Source: UBA2137 sp050251555
Lineage (GTDB): Bacteria > Pseudomonadota > Alphaproteobacteria > Micavibrionales > Micavibrionaceae
Direction of reading: 5' to 3'
Length of the DNA: 29,085 nucleotides
NCBI GenBank assembly: GCA_050251555.1
Contig: JBFWMN010000017.1
Coordinates: 1-29,085 of the forward strand
A model generated the notes under the pieces. It had not been told where the DNA came from. It ran no database searches and worked only from the letters and a program-made list of their open reading frames with translations. Of this stretch, positions 1 to 7,088 are shown piece after piece. Both the position numbers and the translations under genes were made by a program. The stretch's first letter is position 1, and each line of letters begins with the position of its first letter.

Positions 1-120
1 ATGCCGCGTTTCTATAACGGCCTTGGTGTTACAGTCGTTTCCACACCTCACGGTGTGATGGCTGATCACAAAGCCCGTGACGAGAATGTCGGTGGCGAAG
101 TTCTGTGCCAGGTCTTCTAA
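1..120 (+). CDS. rpsH: 30S ribosomal protein S8, C-terminal fragment (cut by window edge)
   Basis: The first 39 codons are open from the window start and end in TAA at 118-120. The translated end contains GVTVVSTPHGVM and GGEVLCQVF, the typical C-terminus of S8, which binds the central domain of 16S rRNA and organises 30S assembly. The ATG at base 1 is an internal Met, because the family is about 130 residues long and the N-terminal part lies outside the window. rplF follows after 40 bp, the usual spc-operon order. S8 is the translational autoregulator of the spc operon in E. coli; its target site would lie upstream and cannot be checked here. Confidence 0.95.
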   Translation: MPRFYNGLGVTVVSTPHGVMADHKARDENVGGEVLCQVF

Positions 121-160
121 GAGTTGAACGGAATTTAAAGATAAGAATTGGTGAAAAACG

Positions 161-694
161 ATGTCTAGAATTGGAAAAAACCCGGTAGCCGTTCCCGCAG
201 GTGTAACACCTGAAATCAGCGGTCAAACCGTGAAAGTTAAAGGCCCTAAGGGCGAACTGACATTCAAGGTTCACGACGATGTGTCTGTGAAACTCGAAGA
301 CGGTCAGATCACTCTGGCGCCGAAAAGCAACTCGATGCAAGCCCGTCAGGTTTGGCCGACATGCCGTACGCAGGTTCAGAACCTCGTCACAGGCGTGACC
401 GATGGTTTCAAGAAAGATCTTGAGATCCGCGGTGTCGGTTACCGTGCTAACTTGCAGGGCCGCACACTGGTTCTGGCTCTCGGTTACTCTCATGAAGTCC
501 GTTACGATATTCCTGAGGGTATCGACGTTGCTGTTGAGAAGCAGACACAATTGTCTGTCACCGGTATCGACAAACAAAAAGTCGGTCAGGTAGCTGCTGA
601 AATCCGTGCGTTCCGTAAGCCTGAGCCTTACAAAGGTAAAGGTGTCCGCTACGCTAACGAATACATCATGATGAAAGAAGGCAAGAAGAAGTAA
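161..694 (+). CDS. rplF: 50S ribosomal protein L6
   Basis: This 177-residue protein opens with MSRIGKNPV and carries the two L6 repeats, with GPKGEL near residue 30 and the motif around residues 80-95 (GVTDGFKKDLEIRGVGYRA). It ends YANEYIMMKEGKKK, close to the family C-terminus (Y-x-x-E…RK-x-GKK). L6 binds 23S rRNA near the GTPase-associated region. The length is normal for the family. A small oddity is VWPTCRTQ near residue 65, where most L6 proteins have a Gly in place of the Pro after the Trp. It sits between rpsH and rplR in the spc cluster and is certainly co-transcribed with them. Confidence 0.97.
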   Translation: MSRIGKNPVAVPAGVTPEISGQTVKVKGPKGELTFKVHDDVSVKLEDGQITLAPKSNSMQARQVWPTCRTQVQNLVTGVTDGFKKDLEIRGVGYRANLQGRTLVLALGYSHEVRYDIPEGIDVAVEKQTQLSVTGIDKQKVGQVAAEIRAFRKPEPYKGKGVRYANEYIMMKEGKKK

Positions 695-728
695 TCTTCG
701 GCTGCCAAAGGGATAGGACGATAAGACC

Positions 729-1094
729 ATGACAAGAAAAGAAACAAATGCTGAGCGCCGCGCCCGCCGTGTCCGTGCAAAACTGGGCAAAATCAACCGT
801 GCCGGTCATCCTCGCCTGAGCGTTCACCGCACAGGTCGTCAGATCTATGCTCAGATCATTGATGATACAAAAGGTGTAACACTGGCTGCTGCCTCGACAC
901 TTGAAGCCGCTTTGAAAGAAAAAGTCAAAGCCGGTAATACATCCGAAGCTGCCACTGAAGTGGGCAAGCTGGTTGCCGAGCGCGCTAAAAAGGCTGGCGT
1001 TAAAGCGGTTATGTTTGATCGCGGTTCCTACCTCTACCATGGTCGTGTGAAGGCCTTGGCTGACGGTGCAAGAGCCGGCGGATTAGAGTTTTAA
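729..1094 (+). CDS. rplR: 50S ribosomal protein L18
   Basis: This 121-residue protein has the L18 pattern: a basic N-terminus (residues 1-25), RLSVHRTGRQIYAQIIDD, a central segment AASTLE, and the C-terminal FDRGSYLYHGRVKALADGAR-x-GGLEF. L18 mediates attachment of 5S rRNA to the large subunit. The length and both motifs are standard. It lies 34 bp after rplF and 36 bp before rpsE. Confidence 0.97.
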   Translation: MTRKETNAERRARRVRAKLGKINRAGHPRLSVHRTGRQIYAQIIDDTKGVTLAAASTLEAALKEKVKAGNTSEAATEVGKLVAERAKKAGVKAVMFDRGSYLYHGRVKALADGARAGGLEF

Positions 1095-1130
1095 TTTTAA
1101 GGAATAGATAAAGAGCTTTTGGAGAAAAAG

Positions 1131-1703
1131 ATGGCACGTAACGAAAACAGAGCACGTGATCGTGAAGAAGAGCAATCTGAACTGACAGAACGCCTGGTTG
1201 GTATCAACCGCGTCGCCAAAGTGGTGAAGGGTGGTCGTCGTTTTGGTTTTGCCGCTCTCATGGTTGTCGGTGATCAAAAAGGCCGCGTTGGTTCCGGTCA
1301 CTCGAAAGCCAAAGAAGTGCCTGATGCGATCAAGAAAGCTGCTATGCAAGCACGTAACAGCATGATCCGCGTTCCTCTTCGTGAAGGCCGCACTCTGCAC
1401 CACGACGTTTACGGTCGTTCCGGTGCGGGCCGCGTTTACCTGCGTTCGGCACCTGCCGGTACGGGTATCATCGCCGGTGGTCCTCTGCGTGCGATTTTGG
1501 AAGCTCTGGGTATTCAGGACGTTGTTGCGAAATCCATCGGGTCTTCAAACCCTTACAACATGGTCAACGCAACGCTTGATGCACTGTCCAAGACACAAAG
1601 CCCACGCTCGATTGCTGCACGTCGCGGCAAAAAAGTGTCTTCGATCATCTCTTCACGTGAAAACATGAAGGGTTCGGAAACACAAAGCGAAGACGCTGAG
1701 TAA
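1131..1703 (+). CDS. rpsE: 30S ribosomal protein S5
   Basis: The 190-residue protein contains the N-terminal double-stranded RNA-binding fold, with the L-T-E-R-L-V-G-I-N-R-V-A-K-V-V-K-G-G-R-R-F-G-F-A motif at about residues 20-43. The C-terminal fold follows, with GSGRVYLRSAP-like and GIIAGGPLRAILEALGIQDVVAKS segments. S5 is important for decoding fidelity and the helicase-like entry of mRNA. I place the start at the ATG at 1131, because the GGAG at 1121-1124 is a Shine-Dalgarno for it. The in-frame ATG at 1119 would put that sequence inside the coding region. The C-terminal tail is acidic (SETQSEDAE). Confidence 0.96.
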   Translation: MARNENRARDREEEQSELTERLVGINRVAKVVKGGRRFGFAALMVVGDQKGRVGSGHSKAKEVPDAIKKAAMQARNSMIRVPLREGRTLHHDVYGRSGAGRVYLRSAPAGTGIIAGGPLRAILEALGIQDVVAKSIGSSNPYNMVNATLDALSKTQSPRSIAARRGKKVSSIISSRENMKGSETQSEDAE

Positions 1704-1749
1704 TTTTTAAAAATACGATTCAAGACGAAAGACAACGGGAGTAAGACCC

Positions 1750-2058
1750 ATGGCTGACACAAAAACAACAAAAGCTCCGGCGAAAAAAGCACCTGCTGCG
1801 AAAAAGGAAGCTGCACCTAAAGCTGCTGCCGCTCCGAAAGCGAAAGCACCCGCTGCCAAGAAAACACCTTCGGGCAAGACAGTGACCATTCGTCAGACAC
1901 GCAGCCCGATCGGTCGCCTGGCTAATCAGCGCAAGACCCTGATCGGTCTCGGCCTGAACAAAATCGGTCGTACATCGACACTTGAAGATACACCATCCGT
2001 TCGCGGCATGATCGCAACTGTTGCGCACCTCGTTGAAGTGCAAAACGACGCGGCGTAA
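1750..2058 (+). CDS. rpmD: 50S ribosomal protein L30 with long Lys/Ala/Pro N-terminal extension
   Basis: The core L30 domain occupies residues 45-102. It begins VTIRQTRSPIGR and contains QRKTLIGLGLNKIGRTSTLED, then the C-terminal VRGMIATVAHLVEV. L30 is normally about 60 residues; this protein is 102. The extra N-terminal 44 residues are almost only A, K, P and T (repeats of APAKK and AAPKA). The start codon at 1750 has upstream GGGAG, and no other start would give a strong Shine-Dalgarno, so the extension appears to be real. A similar composition is seen at the C-termini of L15 and L17 in this cluster. The position between rpsE and rplO is standard. Confidence 0.93.
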   Translation: MADTKTTKAPAKKAPAAKKEAAPKAAAAPKAKAPAAKKTPSGKTVTIRQTRSPIGRLANQRKTLIGLGLNKIGRTSTLEDTPSVRGMIATVAHLVEVQNDAA

Positions 2059-2101
2059 GACCAAAAAAGATAAAAGAATTTTTTAAATTAGGAGAATTCC
2101 G

Positions 2102-2656
2102 ATGAAACTCAACGAACTGCAACCTAAAGAAGGCTCGACCAAAAAACGCATGCGCGTTGGTCGCGGTATTGGTTCGGGTAAAGGTAAAACAGCCGGTCGC
2201 GGTGTTAAAGGTCAGAAATCCCGTACAGGTGTTTCGATTGCCGGTTTCGAAGGCGGTCAAATGCCTTTGCACATGCGTCTGCCTAAGCGCGGCTTCAACA
2301 ACATCTTTGCAAAAAGCTTCACAACATTGACGTTGCGTCGCCTGCAAGAAGCTTTGGACAACAAGCAAATCGATGCTAAAGGCGAAATCACAGAGGAAGC
2401 TCTCGTGAAGGCCCGTGTCGTTCGCCGCTCCAAGAAAGACGGTATCCGTCTCTTGGCAACAGGTGAGCTGAAAACAAAAGTAACACTGAAAATTGCGTCT
2501 GCTTCCAAGCCTGCCGTTGAAGCTGTTGAAAAAGCCGGTGGCTCGATCACGCTGACACAAAAAGAGAAAACCGTTCTGGTCAAAGGCGAGAAGAAAGATA
2601 CAAGCGCCAAAAAGACAAAGAACGAAAAGAAAGCAGCGCCTAAAGCCAAGAAATAA
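2102..2656 (+). CDS. rplO: 50S ribosomal protein L15 with basic C-terminal tail
   Basis: The 184-residue protein has the glycine-rich basic N-terminus of L15 (residues 18-45, RVGRGIGSGKGKTAGRGVKGQKSR split across 20-residue blocks), the FEGGQMPLHMRLPKRGF motif at residues 49-65, and the C-terminal L18e/L15 fold ending near residue 155. L15 is a late assembly protein of the 50S subunit. The last ~30 residues form a Lys-rich tail ending KKAAPKAKK, longer than the ~145-160 residues common in the family. The start has the strong Shine-Dalgarno AGGAG at 2091-2095. It is followed by a terminator-like hairpin before secY. Confidence 0.95.
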   Translation: MKLNELQPKEGSTKKRMRVGRGIGSGKGKTAGRGVKGQKSRTGVSIAGFEGGQMPLHMRLPKRGFNNIFAKSFTTLTLRRLQEALDNKQIDAKGEITEEALVKARVVRRSKKDGIRLLATGELKTKVTLKIASASKPAVEAVEKAGGSITLTQKEKTVLVKGEKKDTSAKKTKNEKKAAPKAKK

Positions 2657-2682
2657 TATTCGGCTTTTATGACAAGAATTTT

Positions 2683-2711
2683 AAAAAGCGGCTGATGAGG
2701 CCGCTTTTTTT
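2683..2711 (+). terminator. Intrinsic terminator between rplO and secY
   Basis: A perfect 10-bp stem is formed by 2683-2692 (AAAAAGCGGC) and 2700-2709, with a 7-nt loop (TGATGAG), and the 3' arm runs directly into a T run ending at 2711. This is a classic intrinsic terminator or attenuator. It lies 27 bp after the rplO stop and 122 bp before secY, inside what is usually one spc transcript. I see no convincing -35/-10 pair in the remaining 121 bp, so secY may depend on read-through or on a promoter that departs from consensus. Confidence 0.75.
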
Positions 2712-2832
2712 ATGCGCAAGGGATTGCAATGCAACATGGCTTTCCTCTTGAAAGTCGGGCCAAGATCGTCTAATTCCCTAAAGGACAAATTCCAAACATA
2801 AAGATACTCAAACAGATCGAATTTAAACGACC

Positions 2833-4209
2833 ATGTCATCTGCCGTACAACAGCTGGCCAAAAATGCCAGCCTTGGAAGCCTTGCCAAAGCCACAGAGCT
2901 GAAACAACGCATTCTCTTCGTCCTTCTTGCCCTTCTCGTGTACCGTCTGGGAACTTACATTCCCGTGCCCGGTATTGACCCTTCATTATGGGCCGAGATT
3001 TACAATCAAAAAGGGTCGGGCGGAATCCTGGATATGTTCAACCTGTTTGCAGGTGGTGCGCTGAAACGTATGACGATTTTTGCGCTGAATATCATGCCTT
3101 ATATTTCGGCCTCTATTATTATGCAGCTTGCCGCTGCCATGGTGCCTTCACTGGAAGCCATGAAGAAAGAGGGCGAGTCGGGACGCACCAAAATCAACCA
3201 ATATACGCGTTACCTGACGGTTATTATTGCCGCCATTCAGGCTTACGGTTTGGCAATCGGTCTTGAAAATATGCAGTCTTCCTCAGGGTCTGCAGTGATC
3301 GATCCGGGTATGTTTTTCCGCATTTCGACAGTGGTAACCATTGTCGGCGGTACGGTTTTCCTGATGTGGCTGGGTGAACAGATCACCTCCCGCGGGATCG
3401 GTAACGGTATCTCTCTGATCATCTTTGCAGGGATTGTCGCGGAATTGCCGCGTGCCTTTGCCTCGATGCTTGAACTGGGTCAGGAAGGGCAATTCTCGTT
3501 CCCCGTACTGGCGATGATCCTCTTCATGATTGTAGCTGTGATTATCTTCATTGTCTTTATGGAGCGGGCGCACCGCCGCGTTGTGGTGCAGTATCCCAAA
3601 CGCCAGATGGGCAACAAGATGACAATGGGGGAAAGCAACTTCATTCCGTTGAAGCTGAACACGGCAGGGGTTATTCCGCCGATCTTTGCCTCATCACTTC
3701 TTCTGTTGCCTTTGACACTGGTCGGTTTTATCGGCGCCGAAGGCGGTGATTTCACGGCGGCGATTGCAAGATATCTGGCGCATGGCTCACCCATCTATAT
3801 GGCGATGTATGGCGCACTGATTGCCTTCTTCTGTTTCTTTTACACGGCGATCGTGTTCAACCCTGAAGAGAATGCCGATATGCTCCGCCGTCACGGTGGT
3901 TTCATTCCCGGTATTCGCCCGGGTAAACCGACGGCTGATTATCTGGATTACATCATGACCCGTATCACGGCGATTGGTGCGACCTATCTGGTGTTTATCT
4001 GTTTGTTGCCTGAGCTTCTGATCTCGCAATACTCGTTGCCTTTCTATTTCGGCGGGACATCGCTTCTGATTGTGGTCTCGGTGACAATGGATACGGTTCA
4101 GCAGATCCATTCCCATATGATTGCCCACCAATATGAGGGGCTGATCAAGAAATCCCAGCTCCGCAAAGATCGCGGTGCCAAAACCACACGTAGCAGAGGA
4201 CGTCGATAA
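2833..4209 (+). CDS. secY: Protein translocase channel subunit SecY
   Basis: The 458-residue protein shows about ten hydrophobic membrane segments and clear SecY signatures: GTYIPVPGIDP near residues 39-50 (plug region), NIMPYISASIIMQL near residue 90, RGIGNGISLIIFAGI near residue 185, and a long cytoplasmic loop ending in the RRVVVQYPKRQ segment. It closes with a basic tail (RKDRGAKTTRSRGRR). SecY forms the protein-conducting pore with SecE and SecG and inserts or exports proteins through the inner membrane. The start lacks a strong Shine-Dalgarno. The stop lies 5 bp before adk, so translation of the two is probably coupled. Confidence 0.97.
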   Translation: MSSAVQQLAKNASLGSLAKATELKQRILFVLLALLVYRLGTYIPVPGIDPSLWAEIYNQKGSGGILDMFNLFAGGALKRMTIFALNIMPYISASIIMQLAAAMVPSLEAMKKEGESGRTKINQYTRYLTVIIAAIQAYGLAIGLENMQSSSGSAVIDPGMFFRISTVVTIVGGTVFLMWLGEQITSRGIGNGISLIIFAGIVAELPRAFASMLELGQEGQFSFPVLAMILFMIVAVIIFIVFMERAHRRVVVQYPKRQMGNKMTMGESNFIPLKLNTAGVIPPIFASSLLLLPLTLVGFIGAEGGDFTAAIARYLAHGSPIYMAMYGALIAFFCFFYTAIVFNPEENADMLRRHGGFIPGIRPGKPTADYLDYIMTRITAIGATYLVFICLLPELLISQYSLPFYFGGTSLLIVVSVTMDTVQQIHSHMIAHQYEGLIKKSQLRKDRGAKTTRSRGRR

Positions 4210-4214
4210 GCTTC

Positions 4215-4790
4215 ATGGATATTATTCTTTTTGGCCCTCCGGGCGCAGGAAAAGGCACGCAAGCCAAAATCTTGGAGAATGATTACGGTTTCAAGCAGCT
4301 CTCCACAGGGGACATGCTGCGCGCCCAGATTACGGCAGGAACGAAACTCGGGATTCAAGCCAAAGAAGTGATGGATCGCGGTGAGCTGGTCTCGGACGAA
4401 ATTGTCATTGGCATGATCAAATCCTATATCGACAGCCCTGAATGTGTGAAGGGCTCAATCTTTGACGGTTTCCCGCGTACCGAAGCTCAAGCTGTCGCTC
4501 TGGACAACATGCTTGCTCAATCCAATCGCTCAATTGACATTGTGATTGAGATGCAGGTTTCTGATGACTTGCTGATTGACCGCATTCTGTCTCGCGCCAA
4601 AATCGAGGGCCGTTCGGATGATAATGCCGAAGCCTTCAAAAAGCGCCTTGCGGCCTACCGTAGCTATTCGACAGAAGTCTTGCCTTATTATCAGAGCAAA
4701 GGACTTGTTGAGGCGATTGACGGTACGCAAAGCGTCGAAGCGGTGACGAACGCCATTAAATCGATCCTCGAAAAGGCCAAAGCGGCCTGA
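4215..4790 (+). CDS. adk: Adenylate kinase (short-LID form)
   Basis: The 191-residue enzyme interconverts ATP plus AMP and two ADP in the cytoplasm. It starts MDIILFGPPGAGKGTQAK, containing the P-loop GPPGAGKGT at residues 7-15. LSTGDMLRAQI (AMP site) and DGFPRTEAQA follow. The LID region (ILSRAKIEGRSDDNAEAFKKRL) is short and has no cysteines, so this is the short, non-zinc form rather than the 214-residue E. coli form. Its position between secY and rpsM is typical of alphaproteobacteria. The start lies 5 bp after the secY stop. Confidence 0.96.
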   Translation: MDIILFGPPGAGKGTQAKILENDYGFKQLSTGDMLRAQITAGTKLGIQAKEVMDRGELVSDEIVIGMIKSYIDSPECVKGSIFDGFPRTEAQAVALDNMLAQSNRSIDIVIEMQVSDDLLIDRILSRAKIEGRSDDNAEAFKKRLAAYRSYSTEVLPYYQSKGLVEAIDGTQSVEAVTNAIKSILEKAKAA

Positions 4791-4846
4791 TTGGAAACGG
4801 TTTTTTGGAATCTCTCACAAGCTCTTCAAAAACTTCAAAATTTTAG

Positions 4847-4874
4847 TTGACAGAAGGGTTGCAATTCCTATACT
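4847..4874 (+). promoter_or_regulatory. Near-consensus sigma-70 promoter for rpsM-rpsK-rpoA-rplQ
   Basis: A perfect -35 hexamer TTGACA (4847-4852) is followed after 16 bp by TATACT (4869-4874), five of six matches to the -10 consensus. It lies in the 204-bp gap between adk and rpsM, about 120 bp before the rpsM start. This is the best promoter I can see in the window. It would make the alpha-operon genes a transcription unit of their own with a leader of roughly 110 nt. Confidence 0.75.
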
Positions 4875-4885
4875 GCGCCTGACTT

Positions 4886-4910
4886 CGTGGAAAATCCCGT
4901 ATTTTCCGCG
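4886..4910 (+). other. Leader hairpin upstream of rpsM
   Basis: The arms 4886-4895 (CGTGGAAAAT) and 4901-4910 (ATTTTCCGCG) form a 10-bp stem with one G-U pair and a 5-nt loop (CCCGT). The hairpin starts about 5 nt after the expected transcription start of the promoter at 4847-4874, so it would sit near the 5' end of the alpha-operon mRNA. It is followed by GGTTTTGGTTT, not a clean U run, so I do not call it a terminator. It could be an RNA-stabilising or protein-binding element; the role is inference. Confidence 0.5.
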
Positions 4911-4994
4911 GGTTTTGGTTTACAAACCGGAGGCTGACTTTTTTTAAAGAGCCGGGACGGTTTGGCAGGAAATCTTAATGAGGAGAAAACTCTA

Positions 4995-5366
4995 ATGGCA
5001 CGTATTGCGGGTGTAAATGTTCCCGACAATAAGCGCATTACCATTGCCCTGACATATATTCACGGTATTGGTCGTACGCTTGCTCGTCAAATTTGTGATT
5101 CTGTGAATATCGACAGAACACGTCGTATGAAAGATCTGACCGAGGATGAACTCAACCAGATCCGTAAAGAAATCGAAACAGATGCCTACACCATCGAAGG
5201 TGATCTGCGCCGTGAAACATCCCTGAACATCAAACGTCTGATGGATATGGGGTGCTACCGTGGTCTGCGTCACCGTAAAGGTCTGCCCGTTCGCGGTCAG
5301 AACACACGCACCAACGCCCGTACACGTAAGGGCCCTGCGAAACCAATCGCCGGTAAGAAGAAATAA
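4995..5366 (+). CDS. rpsM: 30S ribosomal protein S13
   Basis: The 123-residue protein opens MARIAGVNVPDNKRI, contains the helix-two-turn-helix YIHGIGRTLARQI, and ends with the basic GLPVRGQNTRTNARTRKGP tail of S13, which contacts the P-site tRNA and forms bridges to the 50S subunit. The length is standard. I choose the ATG at 4995, preceded by AGGAG at 4981-4985, over upstream in-frame starts. It is the first gene of the alpha-operon segment behind its own promoter; rpsK follows after 13 bp. Confidence 0.97.
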   Translation: MARIAGVNVPDNKRITIALTYIHGIGRTLARQICDSVNIDRTRRMKDLTEDELNQIRKEIETDAYTIEGDLRRETSLNIKRLMDMGCYRGLRHRKGLPVRGQNTRTNARTRKGPAKPIAGKKK

Positions 5367-5379
5367 GGGAGTGTGAGAA

Positions 5380-5763
5380 ATGGCTAGACCAGCAGCAAAG
5401 AAAAAGACACGTAAGAATATCGTCGAAGGCCGCGCTTTTGTCGTAGCGACCTTCAACAACACACTCATCACCATTACAGATGCTCAAGGCAACACTGTAT
5501 CCTGGTCTTCATCAGGAACAATGGGCTTTAAAGGCAGCCGTAAATCCACACCTTACGCCGCCCAGATGGCTGCGGAAGATGCAGGCCGCAAGGCTCAGGA
5601 GCACGGGCTTAAAGAGCTGGATGTAACGGTTAAAGGTCCCGGTAACGGTCGCGAGAGTGCCCTTCGTGCACTGTCTTCAATCGGCTTCACGATCCGTTCG
5701 ATCGTCGATACAACGCCGATCCCCCACAACGGGGTGCGTCCGCGTAAACGCCGCCGCGTTTAA
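5380..5763 (+). CDS. rpsK: 30S ribosomal protein S11
   Basis: The 127-residue protein has the S11 core: NNTLITITDAQGNTVSWSSSGTMGFKGSRKSTPYAAQ at about residues 24-60, VTVKGPGNGRESALRAL, and the C-terminal DTTPIPHNGVRPRKRRRV. S11 forms part of the platform of the 30S subunit near the mRNA exit (Shine-Dalgarno) region. Length and motifs are standard. GGGAG at 5368-5372 is a good ribosome-binding site. The gene that normally follows in E. coli (rpsD) is absent; rpoA comes next after 137 bp. Confidence 0.97.
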   Translation: MARPAAKKKTRKNIVEGRAFVVATFNNTLITITDAQGNTVSWSSSGTMGFKGSRKSTPYAAQMAAEDAGRKAQEHGLKELDVTVKGPGNGRESALRALSSIGFTIRSIVDTTPIPHNGVRPRKRRRV

Positions 5764-5776
5764 GAGGTACCTATTC

Positions 5777-5811
5777 AAAGGAAGGTCGTGGGCATCCATG
5801 TCCTTCCTTTT
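5777..5811 (+). other. Hairpin between rpsK and rpoA (weak terminator or attenuator)
   Basis: A perfect 9-bp stem is formed by AAAGGAAGG (5777-5785) and CCTTCCTTT (5802-5810) with a 16-nt loop. Only a short T run follows (to 5811), so termination would be inefficient. It lies 14 bp after the rpsK stop and 90 bp before rpoA. It may tune the rpoA level relative to the ribosomal proteins or protect the upstream mRNA end; this is inference. Confidence 0.45.
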
Positions 5812-5900
5812 CGGCGCTTTAGCTTGAAGATCTATTTCGGGCGCCATGAAAAGAAATTTGAAAAGAGATCTGACAGGTTTTTGAAAGGGAAGACATACAC

Positions 5901-6929
5901 ATGCTGAATATCAACAAGAACTGGCTCGAGCCGATCAAACCAAGCTCCATCGACATCGCTGCTGATAAGAACAACACCAACAAGGCCAAATTGGTCCTGC
6001 AACCGTTCGAGCGTGGTTTCGGTCTGACGCTGGGTAACGCGCTGCGCCGTATCCTCTTGTCCTCCATCCAAGGCGCTGCCGTGACAGCCGTCCAGATTGA
6101 TGGTGTGATGCACGAGTTCTCGTCGATTGAAGGTGTCCGCGAAGACGTGACAGACATTATTTTGAACATCAAGGCTCTGTCTGTTCGTATGCACGCTGAA
6201 GGCCCGAAGAAAATGCGCCTGAATGTCACAGGTCCTTGTGAAGTGACAGCTGCACAAATCGAAGCCGGTGCCGACATTGAAATCATGAACCCCGACCTCG
6301 TCCTGTGCACACTGGATAAGGGCGCGAAACTGAACATGGAACTGACGGTCAATACAGGTAAAGGCTACTGCCCTGCCTCCCAAAACCGTCCTGAAGAAGC
6401 CCCTGTCGGCCTTATTCCTGTCGACTCTGTTTTCTCACCTGTTCGCAAAGTGACATACGAAGTTGAAGACACACGTGTTGGTCAGGTCACTGACTACGAC
6501 AAGCTGACATTGTCTGTTGAAACAAACGGCGTTGTGACACCTGAGGATGCGGTTGCTTTTGCGGCCCGTATCCTGCAGGAACAACTGCAAATCTTCATCA
6601 ACTTCGAAGAGCCTAAGGAAACAAAGGCTGAAGCTGAAGAAGAGGCACTGCCCTTCAACCGTAATCTGCTGCGCAAAGTTGACGAGCTGGAACTGTCCGT
6701 TCGTTCCGCCAACTGCCTGAAAAACGACAATATCGTCTATATTGGTGATCTGGTTCAGAAATCCGAAGCCGATATGCTGCGCACACCGAACTTTGGACGT
6801 AAGTCTTTGAATGAAATCAAAGAAGTACTGTCTCAGATGGGTCTCCACCTCGGCATGGATGTCGACGGTTGGCCCCCCGAGAATATCGATGAGCTGATCA
6901 GCCGCGTCGATGACCCTTTCACAGCCTAA
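5901..6929 (+). CDS. rpoA: RNA polymerase alpha subunit
   Basis: The 342-residue protein assembles the beta and beta' subunits and contacts activators and UP elements. The N-terminal domain (about residues 1-230) has the signature FERGFGLTLGNALRRILLSSIQGAAVTAVQIDGVMHEFSSIEGV split over residues 37-80. An acidic linker (EEPKETKAEAEEEA) follows, then the C-terminal domain with LELSVRSANCLKNDNI near residue 262, the TPNFGRKSLNEIKEVL helix and the DVDGWPP turn. The ribosome-binding site AAGGGAAG lies 11-18 bp before the ATG. It sits in the usual place between rpsK and rplQ, but with unusually long spacers on both sides (137 and 159 bp). Confidence 0.97.
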   Translation: MLNINKNWLEPIKPSSIDIAADKNNTNKAKLVLQPFERGFGLTLGNALRRILLSSIQGAAVTAVQIDGVMHEFSSIEGVREDVTDIILNIKALSVRMHAEGPKKMRLNVTGPCEVTAAQIEAGADIEIMNPDLVLCTLDKGAKLNMELTVNTGKGYCPASQNRPEEAPVGLIPVDSVFSPVRKVTYEVEDTRVGQVTDYDKLTLSVETNGVVTPEDAVAFAARILQEQLQIFINFEEPKETKAEAEEEALPFNRNLLRKVDELELSVRSANCLKNDNIVYIGDLVQKSEADMLRTPNFGRKSLNEIKEVLSQMGLHLGMDVDGWPPENIDELISRVDDPFTA

Positions 6930-7019
6930 GGTTAGGCCTACGAAAGGTTAAATAGGGACAAGGTGTCCCGCCCTCCGACATAGACGGGCCTCGCTTTTGA
7001 AGTGGCCCGTCGTGTTTTT
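6925..7019 (+). promoter_or_regulatory. Structured rpoA-rplQ intergenic region: three consecutive hairpins
   Basis: Three local inverted repeats follow each other: CCTAAGGTTAGG (6925-6936, overlapping the rpoA stop); GGGACA-AGG-TGTCCC (6955-6969); and GACGGGCC (6983-6990) with GGCCCGTC (7004-7011), separated by 13 nt. The last stem is followed by G-T-G then five T, so it may act as a terminator or attenuator. Together they fill most of the 159-bp gap before rplQ. The arrangement suggests rplQ is expressed separately from rpoA or through a regulated leader; no known RNA family was recognised. Confidence 0.5.
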
Positions 7020-7037
7020 GAAAACGGAGGTCTCATT

Positions 7038-7055
7038 ATGGTTTCACCCGTTTGA
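7038..7055 (+). other. Five-codon ORF (MVSPV) with a consensus Shine-Dalgarno, upstream of rplQ
   Basis: ATG at 7038 is preceded by GGAGG (7026-7030) at a spacing of 7 nt, the best match to the anti-Shine-Dalgarno in the neighbourhood. It is followed by GTT TCA CCC GTT TGA. The stop lies 33 bp before the rplQ start. It could be a minimal leader peptide that brings ribosomes to the rplQ leader, or a chance arrangement; nothing in the sequence decides between these. Confidence 0.3.
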
Positions 7056-7088
7056 AGCCGCAGCGTAAGTTAGAAAGGACTTAAAGTT

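Noticed and set aside
29..796. Long 255-codon ORF on the minus strand across rplF and rplR
   Set aside because: It lies opposite two certain ribosomal-protein genes, its translation is compositionally odd (rich in R, F, H, C) and matches nothing; biased codon use of highly expressed genes keeps the antisense frame open.
2712..2832. Promoter for secY (TTGAAA at 2748 with a -10 at 2771)
   Set aside because: The -10 candidate TAATTC matches the consensus at only two positions; no other pair was better.
4770..4806. Possible terminator after adk (AGGCC/GGCCT followed later by TTTTTT)
   Set aside because: The stem is only 5 bp and the T run begins well after it, so support is too weak beside the clear promoter downstream.
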